In this document: piece after piece, positions 28,180-37,740 of the stretch
How positions within the stretch are numbered: the stretch's first letter is position 1
How the letters are laid out: each line of letters starts with the position of its first letter
Assembly (NCBI GenBank): GCA_963575745.1
Contig: CAUYUJ010003063.1
Span: 5,001-45,000, forward strand
DNA from: Prorocentrum cordatum
Taxonomy: Eukaryota; Sar; Dinophyceae; Prorocentrales; Prorocentraceae
Reading direction: 5' to 3'
Length of the DNA: 40,000 nucleotides
Translations under genes and position numbers: made by a program
Notes under the pieces: model-generated
Seen by the model: only the letters and a program-made list of their open reading frames with translations
Databases searched by the model: none
What the model was told of the DNA's origin: nothing

Positions 28180-28505
28180 TCAGCGGCCGGCCTCACTATC
28201 CGCACAGTGCTCGCACTCAGGGCTTGGAATGTCCAACAAAGAGTTCGGCCGCTGCGTCGCCTTCGGACGTCCCCGGTCCGTGCCCCACGGCTGGTGCCCT
28301 GCGCATTTGGTGCCTTAGGGCTGGTCGTCTGTGTCGCAGTCGGCTTCTCTCCGGCGGCGCCCCGTGGTTGGTGCCGGTGCCCTCTGCGTTCTTGGTCGGT
28401 GCCCTTGTCGTGGTGCCTTTTGGAGGTGGCGCCAAGCGGTTAGCGTTCCGGGCCGCCTTCGGCCGTTCCCGGTCGGGGCCCGACGGTTCCCGTTCGGTGT
28501 TTTGT
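28180..28505 (+). repeat. Degenerate GGTCGGTGCCC minisatellite, left part
   Basis: Words such as GTTCCCGGTCGG, GGTTGGTGCCGGTGCCC and GGTGCCTT recur at irregular 20-45 bp steps. The same words resume at 29055-29290 after the TG-rich block, so the TG block sits inside this array. Confidence 0.6.
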
Positions 28506-28507
28506 GG

Positions 28508-29050
28508 CATGTGTGTGTATGGGTGGGTGGGTATGAGTGTGCGTGTGCGTGTGAGTGTGCGTGCGCGTGCGCGTGTGCGTGTGCGTGCGCGTGTGCGTGC
28601 GTGTGCGTGTGTGTGTGTGTGTCTGTGTGTGTTGTGTCTATATGTGGTTGTGTGTTTGTGTGTGTTTGTGCGTTGTGCGTGTGTGTGTGTGTCTTGTGTG
28701 CTTCTTGGTATAATTCTTTGTGTGTGCGTGTTTGCATGTGTGTTTGCGCGTGTGTGTGTGTGTGTGTGTGTTCGTGCGTGCGTGTGTGTGTGTGTGTTTG
28801 TGTGTCCTTGTCTGTCCGTGTGTGTCCTTGCGTGTGTTATGTTTGTGTGCTTCTGTGTGTGTGTTTGTGTGTGTGCTTGTGTGCTTGTGTACTTGTGTGT
28901 GTGTTTATTTGTGTTTGTGTGTGCTTGTATGTGTTTGTGTCTGTGTGTCTGTGTGTTTGTGTGTTTGTGTGTGCTTGTGTGTATGTTCGTGCGTATGTTT
29001 GTGTGTATGTGTTTGTGTGTATGTGTGTTTGTCTGTTTGTGTGTATCACA
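28508..29050 (+). repeat. TG-rich microsatellite region
   Basis: About 540 bp of (TG)n with CG, TTTG, CTTG and TATG variants. The GCGTGCGTGTGT parts near 28550-28620 are strongly alternating purine-pyrimidine. Confidence 0.95.
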
Positions 29051-29054
29051 ATAT

Positions 29055-29330
29055 GTCGTTCCCAGTCGGTTCCCCATGATTCCGGTTCGGAGCCCCGTGA
29101 CCTTTTCGCCACAGTCGGTCTTTCCCTGTCGATGCCCCTTGGTCGGTGCCCCATGGATGGGTGGACCGTAGTCGGCCGTTCCGGCTCAGTGCCCTACGGT
29201 TCCTTTTGGGCCGCAGTTTGTTGTTCCCATTCCTCGCCCCGTGGTTGGCGCTTGGCCGCTCGCATCGAAGACGCCTTCGGCGAACCACCGCCGTGCCTGA
29301 TGTAAACGCATACGCAGCCAAGCTTTGGGC
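29055..29330 (+). repeat. Degenerate GGTCGGTGCCC minisatellite, right part
   Basis: CCCAGTCGGTTCCCCATG, CTTGGTCGGTGCCCCATGG, GTAGTCGGCCGTTCCGG, GTGCCCTACGGTTCC. No gene is supported. Confidence 0.6.
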
Positions 29331-29429
29331 CAAAGTTTGGCCAAGCTATTGGACCGTGTGTTTCCCCCAGCCGTGGTGGAAGCCCTTGGGGAATACGCGA
29401 GGAGGAGCAGGGGGAGAGGGACGAGAAAT

Positions 29430-30615
29430 AAGAGGAGGCCTCTTGGGGCCCTCTTGGGGCCTCCTGCGGGCTTCCTGGTGGCCTCTTGGCTGCCCTTCTT
29501 GCTTTCGGAGGCCATCTTGAGGCCGTCTTGGAGGTTTGTGGGGCCGTCTTGGGAGGCCTCTTGGGGCGGTCTTGTGGGCCTCTTAGGCCGTCTTGAGGCA
29601 TGTCGGGGCCATCATGGGGCTACCTTGGAGGCCTCTTGGGCCACGTTAGGCACTCGGGAGTCCCAAGAGTCGATAGCGCTAAAATCATGCACAAACCGTT
29701 GGTGAATCAATGATGTTGGCCTCGTCGTGCCTGCTTGCAGGGGAGCATATTCGAGGGCTCTTGGTCCGTCTTGGGGGCCTCTTAGGACGTCTTGGGCCGT
29801 CTTGAGGCCATATCCGGACGTCTCGGAGGCACATTGGGCGAACTTCGAGCCCTCTTGGACCATCCGGGAGACCTTCTCGAGGCCATCTGGGCATAGATTG
29901 AAACCATCTTGAAGACATCTTGAAAGGAAACGCCCACGGGAGATGCAGTTGCAGGCAGGGATGCGCCGAGACCCCAATGGCATTTTGTTGGAAGGGTTCA
30001 AGTGGTTCACCTGTGGCGCGCCAACAGCCCCTCTTGTAAGCAACAGGAGCCCAGGATCTGTTGGCTTTCGGCCCATCCCGCCGCCGAGCTTGGGTCGGGG
30101 GCCAAAGGTGTATTGGATGCTTCTCGGTTTCTCTTGGGATGCCTCTCGGGGGCTCTTGAAAGTTTGTTGGAGCCTCTTGGGGGCTTCTTGGAGCCTCTTG
30201 ATGGCCTTCCTGAGGGCATCTGGGGGCTTCTTGGGGGGCAGCTTGGGAGGAAAAAGCTCGCAACGTCTGTGCAGATCCCCCCTGTTGGGCCCCTCTTGTG
30301 AGCTTCCTGGGCCGTCTTGGGGGCCTTCTGGGCCCTTCTTGGCGGTCTCTCAGGCCCTCCTGGGGCGGTCTTGGAGGCCTCTTAGGTCGTACAGTACTGG
30401 GCGCTCGGAAGATCCAAAAGCAAGAACCCGCATGAGAATCAAGAAGTGTTGCCTCTGGGCGCCCTCTTGGAGGGGGCGTCTAGGGGGCTTCTTGGGCCGT
30501 CTTGAGGCCATCCTAGGCGTGCTCGAGCGCTCTTGGGCCGACCCGTGCCCTCTTGGACCGTCAGCGGGGCCTATTGGGCCTCTTGGCGCCCTCTGGCCCC
30601 TGCGAGAGGAGACGC
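29430..30615 (+). repeat. CTTGGGGCCTCTTGGG word repeats in three blocks
   Basis: Blocks at 29430-29640, 29745-29900 and 30110-30600 are built of GCCTCTTGGGG, GCCGTCTTGG and GGCCATCTTG words, as in the ~310-bp tandem array at 19.3 kb. Between them are unique segments (29645-29740, 29905-30105, 30385-30455). No gene is recognised. Confidence 0.8.
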
Positions 30616-30625
30616 CGAGAGTCGC

Positions 30626-30785
30626 CTCCTCCTCCTCCTCCTCCTCCTCCTCCTCCTCCTCCTCCTCCTCCTCCTCCTCCCCTCCATCCTGCATCCTCCA
30701 TCCTCCATCCTCCATCCTCCATCCTCCATCCTCCATCCTCCATCCTCCATCCTCCATCCTCCTCCTCCTCCTCCTCCTCCGCACC
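30626..30785 (+). repeat. CCT array with a CATCCTC heptamer minisatellite
   Basis: CCT triplets 30626-30682, then about ten CATCCTC heptamers (30688-30762), then CCT triplets again. Confidence 0.95.
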
Positions 30786-30951
30786 GGCACGCGGAACCGC
30801 CGAGAACTCGAGGCCGCGGGCACCTGGAAGCACAGCGGGTCCAACGGGGCGGGGCCCGAGGGCACTCCGCGCGGTGCCTGCGGCGCGGTGGCCAGCTCCC
30901 GAGGGACCGCTCCCGAACCGGCGCCCGACCCCTTTCCCCCCTCGCTTTCCT

Positions 30952-31120
30952 CCTCCTCCTCCTATCCTCATCCTCCCTCCTCATCCTCCTCCTCCTCCTT
31001 CTCCTCCTCCTCCTCCTCCTCCTCACTCCTCCTCCTCCTCCTCCTTCCTCTCCTCCTCCTCCCCCTCCTCCTCCTCCCCCTCCTCCCCCCTCTCCTCCTC
31101 CTCCTCCTCCTCCTCCTCCT
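30952..31120 (-). repeat. GGA array on the LINE sense strand (3' bracket or tail)
   Basis: CCT-rich on the plus strand, so GGA on the minus strand. It follows the LINE 3' end after two copies of GGACCCATA, in the place of a 3' tail. Confidence 0.9.
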
Positions 31121-31204
31121 ATGGGTCCTATGGGTCCTTGGCGCACCACGTCCCGCTGCTGCAACACGTGGCACAAAAATGGGGTAATAAATCACGCACG
31201 GCAC

Positions 31205-34200
31205 TTAGAGGGGTCTCTCTCTCTTAAGGGGGAACGATCGGCCGAATTCCGCACCTGTGGATGGGTCAATCCCGCCTTTGAGGAGACTCAAGGAATGAGA
31301 CGCATCCTTATTCCGAGGCCCGCCGTTGCAGGCCTTGGCGAGGAGGACCACCTTCTTAGTGCCGAACGCCCCACAGACACAGCACCACACTCGGCCACCA
31401 TCACCGCTCCAAAGTCTGTGGGAGGGGTGAGCCAAACGAGCGGGTCTGGGGAGTCCAGTACAAGGAAACGCAGTAATCGCATTTCTCGACCAATCTCGAA
31501 TTCCACATCGCACACAAGCGGATCTCTTGCCGACTCGCACTATCTCGTGCCCATTGGGCTCAGACACGAGTTCTAAAACATCTGGAGCTTTATACCGCTT
31601 GGCGCGGAACTTATCGGCATCATTGAAATTTAGCTTGGATAACGCTCCCCCGACTCCCGCGACCAACACAGCGCGGCCCCGAACCTGGAAATCGAGGGCT
31701 TTCAGCTCCGTGCGCAGCTGCGGGGGGACAGGGTGCATCTGAGCCCCGAGTCTGGCCAGACGGTCTGCTTCGCGGTTACCTCTCCAAGCCCACCAAGCAC
31801 AACCTTGAGCAGACGCCTTGGCCCAGGACTGGTGGCTCCGAATTTTCTCAACAGTGATCGGCGCGGTGATATCTTCACACTTGCGGAAAATCTCGCGCCA
31901 GACCTCAGCATAAGCAATGTTATCTAGGTTCTGGCCACTGCCAGCTTCCCAGATGTCCACTACCATCTTACAATCACAAACGACGTGCACAGGCTCCACC
32001 CCCACATTCTGGATGAGCATAAGCAGAGCATACACTTCGGCACACCCCGACTGCTGGACTGGGTGGGGCAGTGGCCCATACAAGGCCCCATCCCAACCCC
32101 CATGGCGGTCAACCTGGACGATCCCCCAGCCCGCTCTCTCCAGAGCGAGATCTCCAGGGGAAAAGGCCGAGCCGTCGATCGCCACGTTGCCTCGGAAGAC
32201 GCCATTGGGGGGTAAAACACTCCAAACCTGAGCAGCATCCTGACGGGGGGGAGGGGCCTCAAAAGCCAGGCTGGGAACAAGGCATCTGGCGGTACCGATG
32301 TCGTAAGACGGAGCTTCTTCGAAATCGGCAATCGCTTCTGGCACGTCCAACTCCCTGCGAGTCCACCACGTCGCGGGGCAGCCTACGATCCTGTGCTGGG
32401 GCGTACCGAGGGCGCCGCAGAACTTGCAATTCGGGCTGGTCGCCCGACGGTCTCTGAAAAGGATGCTCTGCGTCGGGTAGCCGCCCGACACGGAGCCTGC
32501 CAAGAAAGCTGCACACGCCACCTGGCCTCGTGAACGTAACTGCCTCAGGACATCTATGATGGGCTCCAGGCGCGGGGCTCCTGTCAAGACACTCCCATGG
32601 AAGTTGGTACCTTTGAGGCCCTGCTGCAAGGCCAACTTGGTGCCGGAGAGAACCAGGGTCTTGAGGGACTTCTTTTCCAAATACCCGAAGTCAAACAACA
32701 TGCCTCTGGAGTCCTTCCAAACGACAGGATGGCGAGCAGACCAGCCCATACGCTTTAAGGTACAGAAAACAGCGCCCCCAGGGCCATGGACCTGATTCCA
32801 GTCAAATCCAGGGGTCTTAAGGGCAACCTCGAAGATGTTGGTGAGGAGGCTTCTGGGCAACCACTGCTCTCTCCAGGCCTGCGCCCAAGACTGGAGGGGG
32901 AGGAGGTTGGCCTGGAAGGTGGGGTCCAGGGTCGGGTCGGCGCACAACTGGAACTCCAAGGTTCTCGAACGGCCCCTCGAGGTGCCGAACGCACTGCGAG
33001 CAATGACAGCTCTGATCTGACCAAGTCTCTTGCTTGATACACCATGCACTCTCGCACCGTACATTCCAGCAGGTAGACCTCCAGTCTTCAAAATACGCTT
33101 GGCACCCACTGCAGCAGAACGAAGGGCCCTAAACCGATGGGCTCTAGGCTGGAGTTTCCCAATACGACCAAGATGAACTCTAGCACTCACCCTTCCCCTG
33201 ACCTTGAAATCCACACCCAAATTCTTAGTAGAGTGGCTGTGACGAAACTTCCAACGCTGCAGCTTACTTGCTATATCCTTCGAAATCCAGCCCTGGGTAG
33301 CGACTACTACACCTTTAGTCCTGGACACGATAAGACACAGTCTCTCGAGCTGCTGGCACAGGAAGAAACTGGCGAGGCCAAGACCGTTGGACACTGTCTT
33401 GCCCTTCCCCGCCATGCACAGGGTGATGTCATCCACCACGTTAAAGATTCGGACAAATCTGAAGGCATCGGCGAGCATGTCAAGGGGGTCGAGGAGGAAG
33501 ACTTTCAGGAGGGTAGTCGCGAACGTGCACCCCGCCAGGATAGCTTGGATGGCATATACACCTCGTGAACACATCTTCCCCAGGAGAACGTGACGCTGCC
33601 CCCTATAAACCGTCAGAAGGTACCGAAGAATCAAAACATTGAAATTGTGTTTTATGGCAGCCTGGACCAATAAAATATGCGCCACTTTCTCGTAGGCCTT
33701 GGTGAGGTCGAGGAGGGAGGAAGCGAAAGCCGTGCCAGTGTTCTGGGCGAACTCTCCCATAGCTGACTGCTCCCAGACCGCTCTCTCACACGAGCGGCCC
33801 GCACTACCGTAAAAGTATTCACGCTGATGGTCACGTTCCCAAGAGACAGCAGCACGACGAAGCATCCGAGACATCACCCGAACGAAAGCCGAGAGCAGCC
33901 CGATAGGCCTGTGACCCCCATCAGGTTTCTCAATCATAGCCACCAGGATGATCTTCATTTGACTGGGAACGTGACCAAGTCTGAGGATGGCCTTCCAAAG
34001 GCCTGCAAGAGCAAGTAGGCACTCGTCGCTGACATGGAGGAGGTCCCTCGGGTGGACGTTGTCACTGCCCAGGGCCGTCCTCGCCTTAAACTTCTTGCAG
34101 CAGGCGCGGATGGCAGCGGGGTCGAAGTCCCACTCCATCATGCCGAAAAACTCCTCATCGCTGAGGCTGGCGATGTGATCGTTTAAAACCTCCAGTGGAT

Positions 34201-34375
34201 CCTCATCTGGAACCTCCCCCCCAGGTGTGTTCCAAATCCCCTCCCACTCAGAAGTCAGGTCACCTAAAATCTCTTGCGGGCCTGGAGGGGCCTGATCAGG
34301 GGACGAGGGCTTCGAAGGGACCCAGCCCGTGGGGGCCTTGGTGTAACGGTGCCCAAGCCCCCCCCCCCATTTTTG
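31205..34375 (-). CDS. LINE ORF2, second part: reverse transcriptase, RNase H, zinc motifs
   Basis: Runs from the frameshift near 34358-34368 to the stop at 31205. In order on the minus strand: RT region 1-2 (ALGSDNVHPRDLL; EKPDGGHRPIGLLS), motif A SLLDLTKAYEKV, motif B QAILAGCTFATT, motif C FNVVDDITL (the usual ADD is VDD), motif D with SRTKGVVVA. Next is a CCHC knuckle (CKFCGALGTPQHRIVGC). RNase H follows with IDGSA, CAEVYALL, VVCDCK, RSHQ and GNREAD (all acidic catalytic positions present). The end has CVRCG and CCVCG motifs. It copies element RNA at the target site. No internal stop for over 1050 codons, so it was recently functional. Confidence 0.93.
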   Translation of the reverse strand, partial: QKWGGGLGHRYTKAPTGWVPSKPSSPDQAPPGPQEILGDLTSEWEGIWNTPGGEVPDEDPLEVLNDHIASLSDEEFFGMMEWDFDPAAIRACCKKFKARTALGSDNVHPRDLLHVSDECLLALAGLWKAILRLGHVPSQMKIILVAMIEKPDGGHRPIGLLSAFVRVMSRMLRRAAVSWERDHQREYFYGSAGRSCERAVWEQSAMGEFAQNTGTAFASSLLDLTKAYEKVAHILLVQAAIKHNFNVLILRYLLTVYRGQRHVLLGKMCSRGVYAIQAILAGCTFATTLLKVFLLDPLDMLADAFRFVRIFNVVDDITLCMAGKGKTVSNGLGLASFFLCQQLERLCLIVSRTKGVVVATQGWISKDIASKLQRWKFRHSHSTKNLGVDFKVRGRVSARVHLGRIGKLQPRAHRFRALRSAAVGAKRILKTGGLPAGMYGARVHGVSSKRLGQIRAVIARSAFGTSRGRSRTLEFQLCADPTLDPTFQANLLPLQSWAQAWREQWLPRSLLTNIFEVALKTPGFDWNQVHGPGGAVFCTLKRMGWSARHPVVWKDSRGMLFDFGYLEKKSLKTLVLSGTKLALQQGLKGTNFHGSVLTGAPRLEPIIDVLRQLRSRGQVACAAFLAGSVSGGYPTQSILFRDRRATSPNCKFCGALGTPQHRIVGCPATWWTRRELDVPEAIADFEEAPSYDIGTARCLVPSLAFEAPPPRQDAAQVWSVLPPNGVFRGNVAIDGSAFSPGDLALERAGWGIVQVDRHGGWDGALYGPLPHPVQQSGCAEVYALLMLIQNVGVEPVHVVCDCKMVVDIWEAGSGQNLDNIAYAEVWREIFRKCEDITAPITVEKIRSHQSWAKASAQGCAWWAWRGNREADRLARLGAQMHPVPPQLRTELKALDFQVRGRAVLVAGVGGALSKLNFNDADKFRAKRYKAPDVLELVSEPNGHEIVRVGKRSACVRCGIRDWSRNAITAFPCTGLPRPARLAHPSHRLWSGDGGRVWCCVCGAFGTKKVVLLAKACNGGPRNKDASHSLSLLKGGIDPSTGAEFGRSFPLKRERPL
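34358..34368 (-). other. Homopolymer frameshift site in ORF2 (11 G on the coding strand)
   Basis: Upstream frame reads AVKNGGG, downstream frame reads GGGLGHRYTK. The two meet only if the run were a multiple of three. A lost or gained base by mutation, polymerase slippage, a sequencing error, or a frameshift used in translation could all explain it. Confidence 0.85.
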
Positions 34376-35740
34376 ACTGCTTCTTTGACCCAGCTCCTCC
34401 AGGCCGTCTGGCGCGATGCGACCTGCACGCGCTCTAACTTGTCGGCGATGCCGCCAGCGTCTATCGCCCAGTGGTACAGTTCCTGAGCAGAGGCGCCTTG
34501 CAGCACAGCACGTGATGGGCTCCAGGAGATCCACTCCTGGTTGTTCCTAAGGGTCGGAGGGCCTCGGACGATTTTGTTAATGATACACTGGGTATCAACC
34601 CCAAGCCAAGACACCCCCTTGTTTCTAATATAGTGTAATTCCAGGATCCAGATATAGAGGGAACGCCACCCCCTGGCCAGAGCACACCCCACAGGATACG
34701 GACCGCCAGTGGTCAGAATCTCGGGGACGTTCTGGATTTTCGGACCCTGGACCCTACCTCGATATTTTTCCCCAAGCTCCTGGTCCAGGCAGAAGACCTT
34801 GCACATTTCGTCCTCGTAAAGGCCCAAGAACTCGGAAAAGAAATGCTGGAGCCTGTGCACATCTGGCGCCTCCTCGAGGCGCACCGCGAGCGTGCCCCAG
34901 TCTACCGGCTCCGTCGGGGGCCCGAAGGGGATCTCAGCACGATCTCGCGGGAAACTCTTGGGGCTGAACAAGCGCGGCACCTCTGGCAACACAGCCTTGT
35001 GGCGCATCACGAGCTGGACTGCCCAGTGAGGCTTCAAGGTTGAAACTCTGCTGCGGCGAACTGTCTTGACCGAGCTGGCTAGCCCAGGCGAGACCATGAA
35101 GAAATCGAGAACCTTCCAGACCTTACCGCACCTGCACGTAGGTAGCGACGGAGAACAGATTGTAGCACGTAAGCGAGACTCCCAACCGCATTCACGAAGG
35201 GCTTGAGGGGTGCAATTCCAGTCCCCGCCAATGACATACGGCAGCCTCCATCCGTGTAACAGTTCCCCAAGCCTGGCTAGAAGTTGAGACCCCTCAGGCC
35301 CCAAGGCCATACCCCCCGTCGGAAGGTAAAGTGAAACAGCAAGAAACCCCCCAGGGACATACGCATTGATCCAGCGAATGTGGACCCTGTGGGGGCTCGG
35401 AAGGCGCGGATAACTAACCCCAGGCGGCAGGCTCATACCGAACGACCGACGACATCCGACACCGACCCCACTCGAGAGCCCGCCGTCCTGGGTGACTACA
35501 GAAGGACTCAGGCTACACTGCCAGCCCAAGGAAGCTAAACGTGATTCTGCCTCTTTAATCTGAAACTGAGCACGGCCAATTTCCTGGGTTAAAACCACAT
35601 CGGCTCTGGATTCCTCAGCCAAAAATCGACAAAGAGGCCCCCATCCCGACGAGTTAGCAGTCTCAACTACAAACTCGTCACGGCGCTTCGCTGCCTGCAA
35701 CTTAGGAGGAGGAAGAGGAGGAGGCGGAGGCAAGGAGGGA
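34370..35740 (-). CDS. LINE ORF2, first part: APE-like endonuclease and linker
   Basis: EEP-fold endonuclease that nicks the target DNA. Motifs in order: ANSSGWGPL (metal-binding Asn), DVVLTQEIG (catalytic Glu), SGVGVG, LYLPTGG, VIGGDWNCTP (GDxN motif), VLDFFMVSPG and LKPHWAV (terminal His). An ~300-residue linker leads to the RT. The open frame continues past the G tract to a stop at 34264, out of frame with the RT. No AUG is evident near the true start; the frame simply stays open through ORF1, so initiation by frameshift or reinitiation is possible. Confidence 0.88.
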
Positions 35741-35770
35741 TGGTTGCAAGCAGCTCGACGCTCTTGCTGG

Positions 35771-36883
35771 CTAGGAACGCTGTGGGCTCTCGCCCGCGGC
35801 GGCAAGGGCCGCTTTGGCACGAGACAGGGCGTCAGGGGAAGCCGCCTCAGCCGTCGAAGGAGTCGGAGGTGCGGCTGCGGCAGGCGGTGCCTCCGCCGTG
35901 GCCACAACCGCGGGCACCTGCGGCTCCTCGGTGGTGCCGTCGCCGCCCTTGCGCTTCTTCTTGAGGCGCTCCGAGTGCTCCCTGTGCTGCTGGACCAGGG
36001 ACTCCGCCTTCTCCTTGACAGAACTGAACAGATTCTCCGTGACCGACTTGAGGCCCTCCGCCAATAACCTCTTGCGCTCCTCGAGCTGGGTCTTGTCAGT
36101 GGCCTCCAGCTCTTGCACATCGCCCAGGCCGAAGAGACTCTCATCGTCCACGAAGATGTCCTGGATGTTGCCGTCCAAGATATCTCGTATGCACAACTTG
36201 GAAGAAACTGCCTGCGGCTGCACCTGCTGCTGCGGGCCAAGGGTCTTGGCGTGCAGCGTCGCAACCGCCTGCTGGTACTCTGACTTTGCGATCTCGACCT
36301 TGCCGACCAGGTCGGTGACCACCTTCTGCTGCTCCACCTGCTGCTTGGTGAGGCGCTCGAGCGTCTCGGTCGCCCCCAAGAGCTGCTTCTCCACGTACTG
36401 TAACTTGGCGTGCGCCTCGCCTGCCACATCATGGGCTGCACGCCCTGGCTGATCACGGCGCACACGCTCCTGCTGACAAGCATTGGTGAGCTGGACATTG
36501 TTCGATTTGGTTCCCAGCTGCTCCAGACTCTGCAACTCCGCATCGGTGAGGCCTTTGAGGTCCTGGCCGCCGCCGCAGCCACCAGTCCCCTGGGCTCCCA
36601 CTGGCCGCCGAGGTGCAATGTGAAGGCCAGGAGGAGGAAGAACACCCTGGGCCATCGGCTCGCCGTAGGGGCCCTCGCGCGGCACGAAGACCTCTCCTGA
36701 CGACCGCGGCGTGCCACAGTGTTTGCACCAACTCCAACTTGCTTGATTCTTGGCGCACCCGCAGCCACACCTCCACTTGGCGGGGCTCGGTTGGTCGTAC
36801 CAGCCACCCGTGTAGGACTGCTGCTGCGCGCCTCTGCCTGCACTCTTGCCACTTCCTTTGGACCAGCCCTTGCCGAACGACAT
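35771..36883 (-). CDS. LINE ORF1: RanBP2-type zinc finger and coiled coil
   Basis: 370 residues from the ATG at 36881-36883 to the stop at 35771. N-terminal Gly/Lys-rich start (MSFGKGWSKGSGKSAG). Then KWRCGCGCAKNQASWSWCKH followed by CGTP, fitting the RanBP2 zinc-finger spacing W-x-C-x3-C-x2-N-x6-C-x2-C, a fold that can bind single-stranded RNA. The middle and C-terminal parts are heptad-like and Gln/Glu/Lys-rich (LQYVEKQLLGATETLERLTK), a probable coiled coil, ending in Ala/Pro-rich sequence. The likely role is RNA binding in the element RNP. An in-frame poly-Glu extension through the GGA array to 37378 exists, but I take the downstream ATG. Confidence 0.8.
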   Translation of the reverse strand: MSFGKGWSKGSGKSAGRGAQQQSYTGGWYDQPSPAKWRCGCGCAKNQASWSWCKHCGTPRSSGEVFVPREGPYGEPMAQGVLPPPGLHIAPRRPVGAQGTGGCGGGQDLKGLTDAELQSLEQLGTKSNNVQLTNACQQERVRRDQPGRAAHDVAGEAHAKLQYVEKQLLGATETLERLTKQQVEQQKVVTDLVGKVEIAKSEYQQAVATLHAKTLGPQQQVQPQAVSSKLCIRDILDGNIQDIFVDDESLFGLGDVQELEATDKTQLEERKRLLAEGLKSVTENLFSSVKEKAESLVQQHREHSERLKKKRKGGDGTTEEPQVPAVVATAEAPPAAAAPPTPSTAEAASPDALSRAKAALAAAGESPQRS

Positions 36884-37012
36884 GGCTGTACGCTCTGCGA
36901 GGTGCGAAGAAAAATTCTTCCCGCTGGCGAGCCTTTGGCGGCTCTTGGAGAGCGGTGCGTGCAGGCCCTGTGCCTGGCGTCTTGAGCCAGAGCGGCTTGA
37001 GCCAAGGCTACG

Positions 37013-37206
37013 GTCCTCCCCCTCCTCCTCCTCCTCCTCCTCCTCCTCCTCCTCCTCCTCCTCCTCCTCCTCCTCCTCCTCCTCCTCCTCCTCCTCCTCC
37101 CCCTCGTCCTCCTTCTCCTCCTCCTCCCCCTCCTCCTCCTCCTCCGCCTCCTCCTCCTCCTCCTCCTCCTCCTCTTCCTCCCCATCCTCCTCCTCCTCCT
37201 CCTCCT
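37013..37206 (-). repeat. GGA array on the LINE sense strand (5' bracket)
   Basis: CCT-rich on the plus strand. It lies immediately upstream of the LINE 5' leader, with the same polarity as the 3' array. Confidence 0.95.
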
Positions 37207-37740
37207 CCTGCTCCTGCTGACCTGCTGACTTCCTGCTGCGGTCCTGCTGACCTTTCGCTGGTGTGACTTCTGGTGCGAGCCCAGAGGGGCCCCCCGATCG
37301 CCGAACGCGGATGCGGTAGTAGCGTCTTGCGCGCTTGTGTGTTGGTCCCCCCACGGCCCCAAAGGAACCGTGCACCAAAGGTCACACTTGTCCAGGGTCA
37401 CTCTCACGTATAGCCAAGACAGTGGAAGCCCATGCCAAGAAGCACCCTGCTCGCCTCCAGGGTGCCCTGGGTTTCTTGGGTTTCGATGGTTCTGCGATGG
37501 AACACGTGACGCCCCCATTCCAAAAAATCAACGGACGTCCTGGGGTCTCAGGGCTGGGCTTCTTGTGGAAGGTTTCGCGTGATCGAGCTCCTGCTGAGTG
37601 CACGCTCCCGAGGGGGCCGCTCCCGGCCGTGCCGGGCCGGCGCCCTCTGCCCTGCAGCACTTGCAGGGGCCCACAGCAGCGAGCTTGCAGGGCCGACCTG
37701 CGGGTGCTGCAGGGCCGATAGCTGCAGGTGCTTTTGGGAT
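37207..37740. other. Intron 8 sequence without recognised gene
   Basis: Contains CTGCTGACCT repeats (37207-37255) and otherwise mixed sequence. No supported gene. Confidence 0.5.

Larger units (their letters stand above)
31110..37012 (-). mobile_element. Near-complete non-LTR retrotransposon (LINE), antisense in intron 8
   Basis: About 5.9 kb on the minus strand: ~130-nt 5' leader, ORF1 (zinc finger and coiled coil), ORF2 (APE-type endonuclease, reverse transcriptase, CCHC, RNase H, C-terminal Cys motifs), ~85-nt 3' UTR and a GGA tail. Two-ORF LINEs with APE and RNase H are typical of the I/R1-like groups; the exact clade is not settled here. GGA arrays in the same polarity bracket both ends (37013-37206 and 30952-31120). 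One frameshift in ORF2, at a homopolymer, is the only obvious lesion, so it is a young insertion. Confidence 0.9.

Noticed and set aside
28217-29171. Cys/Val-rich or Thr/His-rich proteins across the TG tract
   Set aside because: Direct translation of a dinucleotide repeat.
34264-37518. One 1084-residue protein including ORF1 region in the endonuclease frame
   Set aside because: The part over ORF1 has Arg/Ser-rich shadow composition; only the segment after about 35740 has endonuclease motifs.
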